NCBI GenBank assembly: GCA_038326775.1
Contig: JBBQKJ010000039.1
Span: forward strand, 1-28,901
Reading direction: 5' to 3'
DNA from: DYIU01 sp038326775
GTDB taxonomy: Bacteria > Actinomycetota > Geothermincolia > Fen-727 > Anoxymicrobiaceae
Length of the DNA stretch: 28,901 bases
Shown: piece after piece, positions 6,748 through 14,441 of the stretch
Layout: each line of letters starts with the position of its first letter
How positions within the stretch are numbered: the stretch's first letter is position 1
The notes under the pieces: model-generated
Databases searched by the model: none
Seen by the model: only the letters and a program-made list of their open reading frames with translations
Told to the model about the DNA's origin: nothing
Position numbers and translations under genes: made by a program

Positions 6748-7735
6748 GAAGCTTGCAAGGAATGGCACAATTGCGGTTATGGCGGTCATGCTCTTCTTCG
6801 TCGCGGCCTTTTTCCTGTCGCTCGCGCTCGGCCCGGCCGACATGTCGCTCGGCCAGGTGGTGAAGTACCTGTTCCAGGGGCGAGTCTCGGGCGAGGTGAA
6901 CAGCACCATCTTCTGGCAGATAAGGATGCCCCGGGTGTTGCTCGCGCTCATTGTCGGAGCCGCCCTCGCGCTTGCGGGCGCCGTGCTGCAGGGGCTTTTC
7001 CTCAACCCTCTCACCGACCCCTACGTGACAGGCGTATCCTCGGGAGCGGCACTGGGCGCCACCCTCAGCTTCTTCTTCAAACTGCCCGCTATACCGTGGC
7101 TGTCGCTTCTGGCTGTCGCGGGAGGTTTCGGCACCCTCATCTTCGTCTATTCGATCGCGAAGAGACGGGGGGTTCTGAACATCTACCAATTGCTGCTGGG
7201 CGGCGTGACGATGTCGTACCTGTTCTTCGCGCTCGTCTCGGTGCTGATGATAAAGTCCGGGCGGGACCTGCACGCGGTGGTCTACTGGCTGCTGGGAAGC
7301 TTCTCCGGGCGTGGATGGACCGAGGTCAAGATAGCCCTGGTGATAATACCCCTGCTGTTCGTGCCGTTCTTCTTCACCGACGAGCTCAACATACTTCTCC
7401 AGGGAGAGGAGCGCGCGCTCGAGCTGGGGGTCGAGGTCGAGCGGGTGAAGAACGTGCTGTTCTTCGTCGCGGCGGCCGTGACGGCCATAGCGGTTTCGGT
7501 TTCCGGGATCATCGGGTTCGTGGGCCTGGTGGTTCCGCACCTGTGCCGCCTTCTCATCGGGCCTGACCACCGCAAGCTGCTGTTCCTGTCCATATTCATG
7601 GGAGCCGCGCTGATGGCGCTTTCCGACCTGCTCGCCCGGGTGGCGTTCGCGCCCTCCGAGATACCGGTCGGGATAGTGACGATCTTCTTCGGCGCCCCGT
7701 TCTTCATCTACCTGCTTCGAAGGAGGACGGCATAG
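6737..7735 (+). CDS. btuC: Cobalamin/corrinoid ABC transporter permease BtuC (FecCD family)
   Basis: The 332-aa integral membrane protein has about ten hydrophobic segments and the FecCD hallmarks: IFWQIRMPRVLLALIVGAALALAGAVLQGLFLNPLTDPYVTG near the first third, GVSSGAALGA, and the cytoplasmic coupling region VVPHLCRLLIGPDHRKLL. It forms the translocation channel for corrinoids with BtuD. The GTG at 6737 follows GAGGGA and lies inside the end of cobT, so the genes are translationally coupled. The btuD ATG begins on the base after the TAG stop. Confidence 0.93.
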   Translation: MRSKKLARNGTIAVMAVMLFFVAAFFLSLALGPADMSLGQVVKYLFQGRVSGEVNSTIFWQIRMPRVLLALIVGAALALAGAVLQGLFLNPLTDPYVTGVSSGAALGATLSFFFKLPAIPWLSLLAVAGGFGTLIFVYSIAKRRGVLNIYQLLLGGVTMSYLFFALVSVLMIKSGRDLHAVVYWLLGSFSGRGWTEVKIALVIIPLLFVPFFFTDELNILLQGEERALELGVEVERVKNVLFFVAAAVTAIAVSVSGIIGFVGLVVPHLCRLLIGPDHRKLLFLSIFMGAALMALSDLLARVAFAPSEIPVGIVTIFFGAPFFIYLLRRRTA

Positions 7736-8956
7736 ATGGCGGTCGTGGAGCTGAAAGAGGTCACTTTCTCCTACAACGATGAGCCCGCCCTGAAGAACCT
7801 TTCCTTCAAGGTCGAGCAGGGCGACTTCCTGGGCGTCGTCGGGCCCAACGGCAGCGGCAAGAGCACACTGCTCAAGATAATCGAAGGTATCCTTACACCG
7901 GACGAGGGCCAGTCCCTGGTGCGGGGGAAAGCGGTAAAAGAGTACGCCCGCAGGCTCCTCGCCAGGGAGCTCGCACTGGTACCCCAGAGCTTCAGCCTCG
8001 ATTTCGATTTCACCGCCCGGGAGGTCGTGGAGATGGGCAGGTACGCGCGAAAGGGGCTGGAGGGGTCGCGATTCGGCATCGACGAACTGCTGGACAAGCT
8101 CGAGATAAGCGCGCTGGCGGACAGGCCGTTCCCGCAGCTCTCCGGCGGCGAGAAGCAGATGGTGGTCCTGGCGCAGGCACTGGCGCAGGAGCCCGGGGTC
8201 CTGCTGCTCGATGAACCGGCGGCCCATCTCGACGTCTCTTACCAGCTCAGGCTGTTCGACTGGCTGAAGAGGCTCAACGACGAGGGGCTTACAATCGTGT
8301 GCGTTCTGCACGACCTCAACCTGGCGCTCCTCTACTTCGACAGGATGCTGATGCTGTCTGACGGCAGGCTGTTCGCGTCGGGGCCGACCGAGGAAGTCCT
8401 GAGCCCGGTGATAATCGAGGCGGTGTACGGGGTGCGCGCCTACACGCACCGCCACGCCGGCCGGACCTTCCTCACCTTCTCTCCGCGGACGAGGCCGACC
8501 CGCAAGGAGAAGGTGCACCTGGTCTGCGGCGGCGGCACGGGTTCCTACCTGATGAGAGAGCTGGTCGACCTCGGCTACTCGGTCTCCGCGGGGGTTATCA
8601 ACGCGATGGACACCGACGAGGTGACCGGCCGCGAGCTCGGGTTGGCGATCGCCGCAGAGGCGCCTTTCACACCGATAACCGACGAAGCGCACGAGGAGAA
8701 CCTGGCGCTCATCAGGGGCGCGGACCTGGTCATCCTGACCGAGGTTCCGCTGGGCTCGGGAAATATCCGTAACGTGTCCGCGTTTGCCGAGGCCGCGCGC
8801 CTGGGGAAAAAAGTCCGGGCGCTCGAGAGAGTCGAGGAGCTCGATTTCACTGGTGAGGCGGCCGGGCTGCTCGCCGGTATCGAGGGCCTGAGATATCTGA
8901 GGGACGCAGGGCACGTGCTTACCGAACTGGAGGAAACGGGCGAATGGGAAAGCTGA
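7736..8956 (+). CDS. btuD: Corrinoid ABC transporter ATPase BtuD with a C-terminal Rossmann-like extension
   Basis: Residues 1-255 are an ABC ATPase: Walker A GPNGSGKST (36-44), Q-loop VPQSF, signature LSGGEKQ (135-141), Walker B VLLLDEP with the D-loop AHLD, and H-loop VLHDLN. It powers BtuC. BtuD proteins are usually about 250-260 aa; this one has 406. The extra 148 residues begin HLVCGGGTGSYLMRELVDLGYSVSAGVINAMDTD, a strand-glycine-loop-helix start resembling a nucleotide-binding fold, followed by ADLVILTEVPLGSGNIRN. I believe similar tails occur on some other corrinoid-transporter ATPases, but I know no assigned function. AAGGAGG lies upstream of the ATG. The 3' end overlaps cobU by 13 bp. 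Confidence 0.92.
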   Translation: MAVVELKEVTFSYNDEPALKNLSFKVEQGDFLGVVGPNGSGKSTLLKIIEGILTPDEGQSLVRGKAVKEYARRLLARELALVPQSFSLDFDFTAREVVEMGRYARKGLEGSRFGIDELLDKLEISALADRPFPQLSGGEKQMVVLAQALAQEPGVLLLDEPAAHLDVSYQLRLFDWLKRLNDEGLTIVCVLHDLNLALLYFDRMLMLSDGRLFASGPTEEVLSPVIIEAVYGVRAYTHRHAGRTFLTFSPRTRPTRKEKVHLVCGGGTGSYLMRELVDLGYSVSAGVINAMDTDEVTGRELGLAIAAEAPFTPITDEAHEENLALIRGADLVILTEVPLGSGNIRNVSAFAEAARLGKKVRALERVEELDFTGEAAGLLAGIEGLRYLRDAGHVLTELEETGEWES

Positions 8957-9456
8957 TACTGGTGACAGGCGGGGTCAGGAGCGGCAAGAGCTGCCACGCG
9001 CTGGCGCTCGCGGTCGAAGCCGGAAAGCCGGTGCTGTTCGTGGCTACAGCCCTGGCTTCGGACAGCGAGATGGTCGAGCGCATCGCCAGGCACCGCTCGG
9101 AGCGGCCGGACTCGTGGCGCACCGAGGAGGCGACGTCCGGCAAACTCGAGGAGTACGTTTCGGGTGGCGAGGAGGTAGCGGTGCTCGACTGCATGACCCT
9201 CTACGTGGGGCGCAGGCTGACCGAAGGCGTACACGAGCGGCAGGTCGCCCGAGAGGTCGAGGCGGCCGTTGGCGCTATGCGCGGTTCTCACCGGCTTTCG
9301 GTGGTTGTGAGCAACGAGGTCGGCTGTGGGGTCATACCTGACAACAGCCTCGCGCGCGAGTTCTCAGAGGCCCTGGGAAGGGCGAACCAGGCCGTCGCTG
9401 CGGCGGCGGACGAAGTGCGGTTCATGATCTCGGGCATACCCGTGAAGGTGAAATAA
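8944..9456 (+). CDS. cobU: Adenosylcobinamide kinase / adenosylcobinamide-phosphate guanylyltransferase
   Basis: This bifunctional enzyme phosphorylates adenosylcobinamide and then attaches GMP to give adenosylcobinamide-GDP, the acceptor for CobS. The 170-aa protein is full length. It has the P-loop GGVRSGKS (9-16), then FVATALASDSEMVERIARHRSERPDSWRTEE, which contains the His that becomes guanylylated in characterised CobU, and AVLDCMTLYV as the second strand motif. The C-terminal NEVGCGVIPDNSLAREFSEALGRANQAVA segment is typical. It overlaps btuD at its start and shares its last base with the cobQ ATG (TAATG). Confidence 0.95.
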   Translation: MGKLILVTGGVRSGKSCHALALAVEAGKPVLFVATALASDSEMVERIARHRSERPDSWRTEEATSGKLEEYVSGGEEVAVLDCMTLYVGRRLTEGVHERQVAREVEAAVGAMRGSHRLSVVVSNEVGCGVIPDNSLAREFSEALGRANQAVAAAADEVRFMISGIPVKVK

Positions 9457-10958
9457 TGGCGAACAGCATCATGGTCCAGGGGACCGCGTCCCACGTGGGC
9501 AAGAGTATCGTCGCGGCAGGGCTGTGCCGGGTCTTTTCGGACATGGGGTACCGGGTGGCGCCGTTCAAGTCGCAGAACATGAGCCTCAACTCGTTCGTGA
9601 CCGGCGAGGGGGGAGAGATAGCGCGGGCCCAGGAGCTGCAGGCGCGGGCCGCCCGCGTGGAGCCGTCCGTTTTGATGAACCCGGTCCTGGTCAAACCCAA
9701 GGACGACATGAGGTGCGAGCTGATAATCCTTGGCAAGTCGGCCGGCGAATATACAGCCATGCAGTACCTGAAGGAGGAGCGCGGGCGGGCGTTCGAAGTG
9801 ATAAGGGAGTCGCTCGCGCGGCTCGAGCGGGAGTTCGACCTTCTGGTCATCGAGGGGGCGGGGAGCCCCGCGGAGATAAACCTGCGCAAGTACGATATCT
9901 GCAACATGAAAGTGGCGCGACTCGCGCGGGCCGCGGTCCTGCTGGTCGCCGACATCGACACCGGCGGCGCCCTTGCCTCCGTTGTGGGGACCCTCGCCCT
10001 GCTGCGCCCGGACGAGCGCGACATGGTCAGGGGAGTGGTCATCAACAAGTTCCGCGGGGACGCCGACCTGTTGAAGCCAGGCCTCACCATTCTCGAGAAG
10101 AGATGCGGCAAGAAGGTGCTCGGCGTGCTGCCGTTCATGGACTGCTCGTGCCTGGACGAGGAGGACACGCTGCGCGATCACGGTCCCGCCGGGGCCGAGG
10201 TTGCCGTAATGAAGCTGCCGCACACGTCCAACTTCACGGACTTCGCCCCGCTGGGGCGCGCGGTACCTCTCAGGTGGGTGCGGACCGCGGCGGAGCTTGC
10301 CGGCGCCCGGGCGGTCATCATCCCCGGCTCGAGGAACACCTTCCGCGACCTCGAGTGGTTGAGGGATGCCGGCCTCGCAACCGCTATCAGGGAGATGGGG
10401 GGGCGAGGGGCGGTGGTGATCGGGATCTGCGGTGGTTACCAGATGCTGGGCGAGCGGCTCTGCGACCCCGAGGGCGTAGAGTCGGGCGCCGGGGAGTGCG
10501 ACGGCCTGGGCCTGCTGCCGCTGACCACCCGCTACGCGAGCCCCAAGCTGACACGCCAGGTGAGAGCAACCGTGACACGTGAAATACCGGCACTGCCCGG
10601 CCTCGCGGGAGCCGAGCTGGCCGGCTACGAGATACATACCGGGCGAGTGGAGATGAGCGGGAAGGGCGGGCCTGCGGTCAAGGCCGGCACAGGGGCGGCC
10701 TCTCCCCTGCTGTTCAAGTGGGATGGTGGCGAGTCGCCCGACGGCGCCATCGCCTCCGGGGGCAACGTCTTCGGTACCCATCTTCACGGCATCTTCCACA
10801 ACCCGCGGGTTGTGGACGCGCTGCTGGAGCGGCTGGGGCTGGCGGGGGCCGCCGAAAGCTACCACGAACTCGCCGAGCAGAATATCAACAGCCTTGCTGA
10901 TACGATCAGGGAAAGCCTGGACCTGGAATATGTCGGCGAGATACTTGCAATCGGCTAG
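9456..10958 (+). CDS. cobQ: Cobyric acid synthase CobQ
   Basis: CobQ amidates four side chains of adenosylcobyrinic a,c-diamide using glutamine and ATP. The N-terminal dethiobiotin-synthetase-like domain begins MVQGTASHVGKSIVAAGLCR with MAPFKSQNMSLNS-like sequence (VAPFKSQNMSLNSFVT) and LLVIEGAGSPAEINLR. The C-terminal class I glutaminase-like domain contains GICGGYQMLGE with the nucleophilic Cys and FGTHLHGIFHN with the His. At 500 aa it is full length. Its presence means the pathway can process intermediates earlier than cobinamide, although no ring-forming cob/cbi genes are present here. The start overlaps cobU by 1 nt; 19 nt separate its stop from cbiB. Confidence 0.96.
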   Translation: MANSIMVQGTASHVGKSIVAAGLCRVFSDMGYRVAPFKSQNMSLNSFVTGEGGEIARAQELQARAARVEPSVLMNPVLVKPKDDMRCELIILGKSAGEYTAMQYLKEERGRAFEVIRESLARLEREFDLLVIEGAGSPAEINLRKYDICNMKVARLARAAVLLVADIDTGGALASVVGTLALLRPDERDMVRGVVINKFRGDADLLKPGLTILEKRCGKKVLGVLPFMDCSCLDEEDTLRDHGPAGAEVAVMKLPHTSNFTDFAPLGRAVPLRWVRTAAELAGARAVIIPGSRNTFRDLEWLRDAGLATAIREMGGRGAVVIGICGGYQMLGERLCDPEGVESGAGECDGLGLLPLTTRYASPKLTRQVRATVTREIPALPGLAGAELAGYEIHTGRVEMSGKGGPAVKAGTGAASPLLFKWDGGESPDGAIASGGNVFGTHLHGIFHNPRVVDALLERLGLAGAAESYHELAEQNINSLADTIRESLDLEYVGEILAIG

Positions 10959-10977
10959 AAGCGAATACGAGGAGCGA

Positions 10978-11928
10978 ATGGGCCAGGTCCTCATGGCCGT
11001 GGGGCTCGACAGTGCGCTCGGAGACGCGCGTGACGCCCTCCACCCGGTGAGCTGGCTCGGGCGCGTCATCGCCGGGCTCGAGCGGCTCATCTACCCGCTT
11101 GACTCAGGTTACCGGGGCGGGACGCTGCTGGCCTCCTGCGCCCTGGCGGTATCCATGTCGGCGGGCCGCGCCGTGATGCGGTTGTCGGCGCGAGCCGGGT
11201 GGGCGGGAAGGCTCACGGGAGGTTCGCTGCTCGTCTATCACGCGGTGTCCTTAAGGTCGCTCGCGAGGGCGGCGAGCGATGTGAAGGCTTTGCTCGAGGA
11301 AGGAAAGCTCGAGGAGGCCCGCGGGAGCGTCGCCCGGATGGTCGGCAGGGACACCGGCGGCCTGGACGCGCCGGAGGTCGTGAGAGCCACCGTGGAGTCG
11401 ATAGCGGAGAACGCTTCGGACGCCGTTGTGGCGCCGCTCTTCTACGCTGTGGTTGGAGGGCCACTGCTATCGGTGTTCTACAGGACCGTCAACACCCTGG
11501 ACTCCATGGTGGGATACCGGAACGAGAGGTACGCGCGCTTCGGCTGGGCCTCGGCGCGTCTGGACGACCTCCTGAACCTCGTCCCGGCCCGGCTGACGGC
11601 GGCGGCACTGCTCGCCGCGGGGACGTTTCGCGGGGGAAACCCGTCCAAGATGGCAGGCATAGTGCGGCGCGACGCCCGCAGGCATGAAAGCCCCAACGCC
11701 GGTTGGCCCGAGGCGGCGATGGCGGCGGCGCTCGGAGTGCAGCTCGGTGGCGCGAGCTGCTACGAGGGCAGGCAAGTGGTCTGCGAACACATGGGCGAGG
11801 CTATGCGGCCTCTGGACCCGGCGGTCATCGGTGAAGCCGTTCTATGCATGCGGATGGCGGTCGCATTTATCGCCGCTACACTGTTCCTCCTGTCCCTGGC
11901 GGCAAGGAAGAGAAATGCAAGAAAGTGA
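10978..11928 (+). CDS. cbiB: Adenosylcobinamide-phosphate synthase CbiB
   Basis: CbiB (CobD in Pseudomonas naming) joins aminopropanol phosphate to adenosylcobyric acid. The 316-aa membrane protein shows the family pattern: an N-terminal DSALGDARDALHPVSWLGRVIAGLE (usually D..LGDP....HPV...G), SLARAASDVKALLEEGKLEEARGSVARMVGRDT, ESIAENASDAVVAPLFYAVVGGP, NTLDSMVGYRNERYARFGWASARLDDLLNLVPAR and SPNAGWPEAAMAAALGVQLGG. ATG 10978 is chosen over longer in-frame starts inside cobQ because GAGGAG lies just before it and known homologues begin here. The stop codon lies inside the first copy of a 34-bp tandem repeat, so the last residues (NARK) are encoded by repeat sequence. Confidence 0.94.
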   Translation: MGQVLMAVGLDSALGDARDALHPVSWLGRVIAGLERLIYPLDSGYRGGTLLASCALAVSMSAGRAVMRLSARAGWAGRLTGGSLLVYHAVSLRSLARAASDVKALLEEGKLEEARGSVARMVGRDTGGLDAPEVVRATVESIAENASDAVVAPLFYAVVGGPLLSVFYRTVNTLDSMVGYRNERYARFGWASARLDDLLNLVPARLTAAALLAAGTFRGGNPSKMAGIVRRDARRHESPNAGWPEAAMAAALGVQLGGASCYEGRQVVCEHMGEAMRPLDPAVIGEAVLCMRMAVAFIAATLFLLSLAARKRNARK

Positions 11929-11987
11929 CCTGACCCCGATGTTGCGGAGGCAGAATGCAAGAAAGTGACCTGACCCCGATGTTGCGG
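11914..11987 (+). repeat. 34-bp direct repeat in tandem (40-bp period) across the cbiB/cobD junction
   Basis: The sequence starting AATGCAAGAAAGTGACCTGA and ending ATGTTGCGG occurs at 11914-11947 and identically at 11954-11987. Copy 1 contains the cbiB stop. Copy 2 contains the ATG (11955) of the aminotransferase, and the 6 bases between copies complete a GGAGG ribosome-binding site. Both copies carry the CCTGACCCC core also seen at the left end of the window and near 26465. Confidence 0.9.
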
Positions 11988-13034
11988 GTGCATGGGGGGA
12001 AGAGGGGTTCGCACGGTGGGGGGGTAATAGATTTCAGCTCGAACGTGTGCGACCTGGGCCCGCCCGCATCGGTGCTCGAGGCCATCCGCAACGCGTCAGG
12101 GGATGACCTGTCCTCGTACCCGGACCCGGGCTACCCGGTCCTTCGCGCGGCGATCTCGGGCTACTCGGGCAGGCCGCCGGAGGAGATACTTCCCGTGAAC
12201 GGCTCGGTGGAGGCGTTCTACCTGGCATGCCAGGCGCTGCGCCCGCGCCGCACCTTCATCATCTCGCCGTCGTTCTGCGAGTACGGGCTCGCCGCGCAAA
12301 GCGTTGGCGCGGTGGTGGAAGAGCATGTCCTGCGAGAGGAAGACGGCTTCGCTCTCGACCCGGTTGCGGCTGGTCGGCTTGCCCGCGGGGCGGACCTGGT
12401 GTTCCTCTGCAACCCCGCGAGCCCCACCGGCAGGCTCCACCCGCTGGCCGCGGTCCTCGAGTTCGCCGCGCACGTCAAGCCCCCTTCGGTGCTGCTGGTG
12501 GACGAGGCGTTCATCGACTTCTGCGCACTTCCGGGCGAGGTCAGCGCCGCGCGCCGGGTCGGCGAGTCGATGTGGGTCTCGCGCTCGCTCACCAAGTTCT
12601 TCGCGCTTGCGGGTTTGCGCGTCGGGTACCTGCTCTGCCCGCGGGACGCAGTCGAGAGGCTGGAGTCAATATCGCCCCCCTGGCGCGTGAACTCGCTCGC
12701 CGAGAGCGCGGCAGTAACCGCCCTGTCCGACACCGGTTACATCGAGCGTATCCCGGCGGTGCTTGCCCGGGAACGCGAGTCGTTCGCCCGGCGGCTCGAG
12801 GAGACTGGACTGCTCAAGGTCTACCCGGCGGTGGCGAACTTCCTGCTCGCACGTATCAAGCGGCCCGGGCTCACGTCAGGCGAGCTCGCAGGCCGCCTGC
12901 TCGATCGCGGCTTCCTGGTGCGCGACGCGTCGAGTTTCTCCGGGCTCGACGAGCGCTACATCCGCCTGGCGGTCCGCTCGGAGGCCGACAACGCGGCCCT
13001 CGCTAACGCGCTCGAGGAAGTGGGGCGGCAATGA
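11955..13034 (+). CDS. cobD: Threonine-phosphate decarboxylase-like aminotransferase (CobD/CobC type)
   Basis: This fold-type I PLP enzyme should decarboxylate L-threonine-O-3-phosphate to aminopropanol phosphate, the substrate of CbiB. The 359-aa protein begins near VHGGKRGSHGGGVIDFSSNVCDLGPP, the HGG...DFS.N...LGPP start typical of these enzymes, and has FLCNPASPTGRLHP, VDEAFIDFC with the PLP-binding Asp, and SRSLTKFFALAGLRVGYLL with the Schiff-base Lys. The same family includes histidinol-phosphate aminotransferase; position between cbiB and cobS decides for the B12 role. The ATG at 11955 has GGAGG 4 nt upstream; an in-frame ATG at 11979 would remove eight residues derived from the tandem repeat. 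The 3' end overlaps cobS as ATGA. Confidence 0.9.
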   Translation: MQESDLTPMLRVHGGKRGSHGGGVIDFSSNVCDLGPPASVLEAIRNASGDDLSSYPDPGYPVLRAAISGYSGRPPEEILPVNGSVEAFYLACQALRPRRTFIISPSFCEYGLAAQSVGAVVEEHVLREEDGFALDPVAAGRLARGADLVFLCNPASPTGRLHPLAAVLEFAAHVKPPSVLLVDEAFIDFCALPGEVSAARRVGESMWVSRSLTKFFALAGLRVGYLLCPRDAVERLESISPPWRVNSLAESAAVTALSDTGYIERIPAVLARERESFARRLEETGLLKVYPAVANFLLARIKRPGLTSGELAGRLLDRGFLVRDASSFSGLDERYIRLAVRSEADNAALANALEEVGRQ

Positions 13035-13756
13035 GCGCGATAGCAAGAGAGCTCCGAAGGATAGCGGGAGCGCTGAGCTTCCTCACCTTCCTGCCCGTTC
13101 CGGGCAGGAAGGTGCTCGAGGGCTCATCGGCCTACTATCCGCTCTCGGGGTGGCTCATCGGTGGTGTCCTGTATCTGGCGTGGACCGCGAGCAGGGGGCT
13201 GCCGGCGCTCGTCCAGGCTTTTATCGCGGTAGCCCTCTGGGAGCTGCTCTCCCGCGGGCTGCACGTTGACGCGCTCGCCGATACCGCCGACGCCTTCATC
13301 GCCGGGGGCAGCCGTGAGAGGGTGCTGCGCATAATAAGCGACTCGGCGACCGGCGCCTTTGGCATCACCGCCATCGCACTGCTGCTTATCGGTAAGTTCG
13401 CCCTGCTCTCGAGCCTCGAGTTCCATGCGGCCCGGGACGCCCTCGTTTGCGCCGCGGTCATGGGCAGGTACTCGCTCACACTGTTCTGCTGCCTGTTCAG
13501 TCCGGCCAGGGACGAGGGCCTTGGCAGCCTTATCATCTCCAGCTCGGGAGCGAGAGAGCTCGTGATTGCCACTCTCATCGGGCTCGCCCCCGTCGCCGTC
13601 CTCTTCCGGTGGCACGCCCTTTTCGCCGCGGCCGGACTGGCCGTCTCGCTGCTGCTCGCGCTCTACTCCCGCTGGAAGATCGGCGGTCTCACCGGCGACG
13701 TGGTCGGCGCCGGCCTGGAGCTTACCGAGCTCGCCTCTCTCTTCTCATTCCTGTAA
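13031..13756 (+). CDS. cobS: Adenosylcobinamide-GDP ribazoletransferase CobS
   Basis: CobS condenses adenosylcobinamide-GDP with alpha-ribazole (phosphate), the last step of nucleotide-loop assembly, in the membrane. The 241-aa protein has FLTFLPVPGR at the N-terminus, the conserved acidic motif LHVDALADTADAFIAGG, then RERVLRIISDSATGAFGITAIALLLIGKFALL, and several hydrophobic helices. The final part GLTGDVVGAGLELTELASL contains the conserved G-D-x-x-G motif. It overlaps the aminotransferase by 4 bp and is the last gene of the riboswitch operon. The 121 bp that follow contain no convincing terminator. Confidence 0.95.
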   Translation: MSAIARELRRIAGALSFLTFLPVPGRKVLEGSSAYYPLSGWLIGGVLYLAWTASRGLPALVQAFIAVALWELLSRGLHVDALADTADAFIAGGSRERVLRIISDSATGAFGITAIALLLIGKFALLSSLEFHAARDALVCAAVMGRYSLTLFCCLFSPARDEGLGSLIISSSGARELVIATLIGLAPVAVLFRWHALFAAAGLAVSLLLALYSRWKIGGLTGDVVGAGLELTELASLFSFL

Positions 13757-13877
13757 GACCTGGCATCATCGGCGGCCTTTGCCAAAATCGGCCCGGGCAG
13801 GCAGAATGGTCAGAACGGACCTCTTGCCAGTAACGTGTAACCAGTAAGGATATTAGCCCCTCGAGCGTCTATAGCTT

Positions 13878-14441
13878 ATGGAACCAGATGACGAAGCCAG
13901 GTTAATCGAAGAGGCGAAGAGCAGCCCGGACGCGTTCGCTGAGCTGTACGACCACTTCATGCCGGTCGTTTACGGCTACGTGATGCGCAGGGTGTCGAAC
14001 AGGGAGGCCGCCGAGGACATAACCTCCCAGACGTTCGAGAAGGCGCTGAAGTCTATAAAGGGCCTTCGCAAGGGGACTTCGTTTAAAGGCTGGCTGTTCC
14101 GGATAGCGGGGAACAGCGTGATCGACTACTACCGGTCGAGGGGCAGGCAGCAATCTTCCAGCCTCGAGGAAGCTGGTGAGGTAGCAAACGGCAAGAGCAA
14201 GAAGGCGTTCAACGGGGTGGACAACCGGGTGGCGGTCATGGAGTTGCTCGAGAGCCTCCCGGATTCGCACCGCACAGCCCTCGTGCTGCACTACCTCGAA
14301 GGTTTGACGGTGGAGCAGATGGCGGAGGCGCTCGGCACCTCGGCCAACGCCTGCTATATGAAGGTGTACCGTGCGACGAAGGCTTTTGCGGAACTGCTAG
14401 AGCAGAAAGGCATAACGAGGATCGACGACTATGTTGTGTAA
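13878..14441 (+). CDS. ECF-type RNA polymerase sigma factor
   Basis: The 187-aa protein has sigma region 2 (FAELYDHFMPVVYGYVMRRVSNREAAEDITSQTFEKALKSI, then FKGWLFRIAGNSVIDYYRSRGRQ) and region 4 (LLESLPDSHRTALVLHYLEGLTVEQMAEALGTSANACYMKVYRATKAF), with a short variable linker, the layout of extracytoplasmic-function sigma factors. No Shine-Dalgarno is visible before the ATG at 13878. A CGTCTA element resembling an ECF -10 lies at 13866-13871, which would give an almost leaderless message, but I see no matching -35. Its 3' end overlaps the FecR-domain gene by 11 bp, so that membrane protein is the likely partner or regulator. Confidence 0.92.
   Translation: MEPDDEARLIEEAKSSPDAFAELYDHFMPVVYGYVMRRVSNREAAEDITSQTFEKALKSIKGLRKGTSFKGWLFRIAGNSVIDYYRSRGRQQSSSLEEAGEVANGKSKKAFNGVDNRVAVMELLESLPDSHRTALVLHYLEGLTVEQMAEALGTSANACYMKVYRATKAFAELLEQKGITRIDDYVV

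Noticed and set aside
13866..13871. CGTCTA as an autoregulated ECF promoter for the sigma gene
   Set aside because: No GGAAC-like -35 at the required spacing; kept only as a remark.
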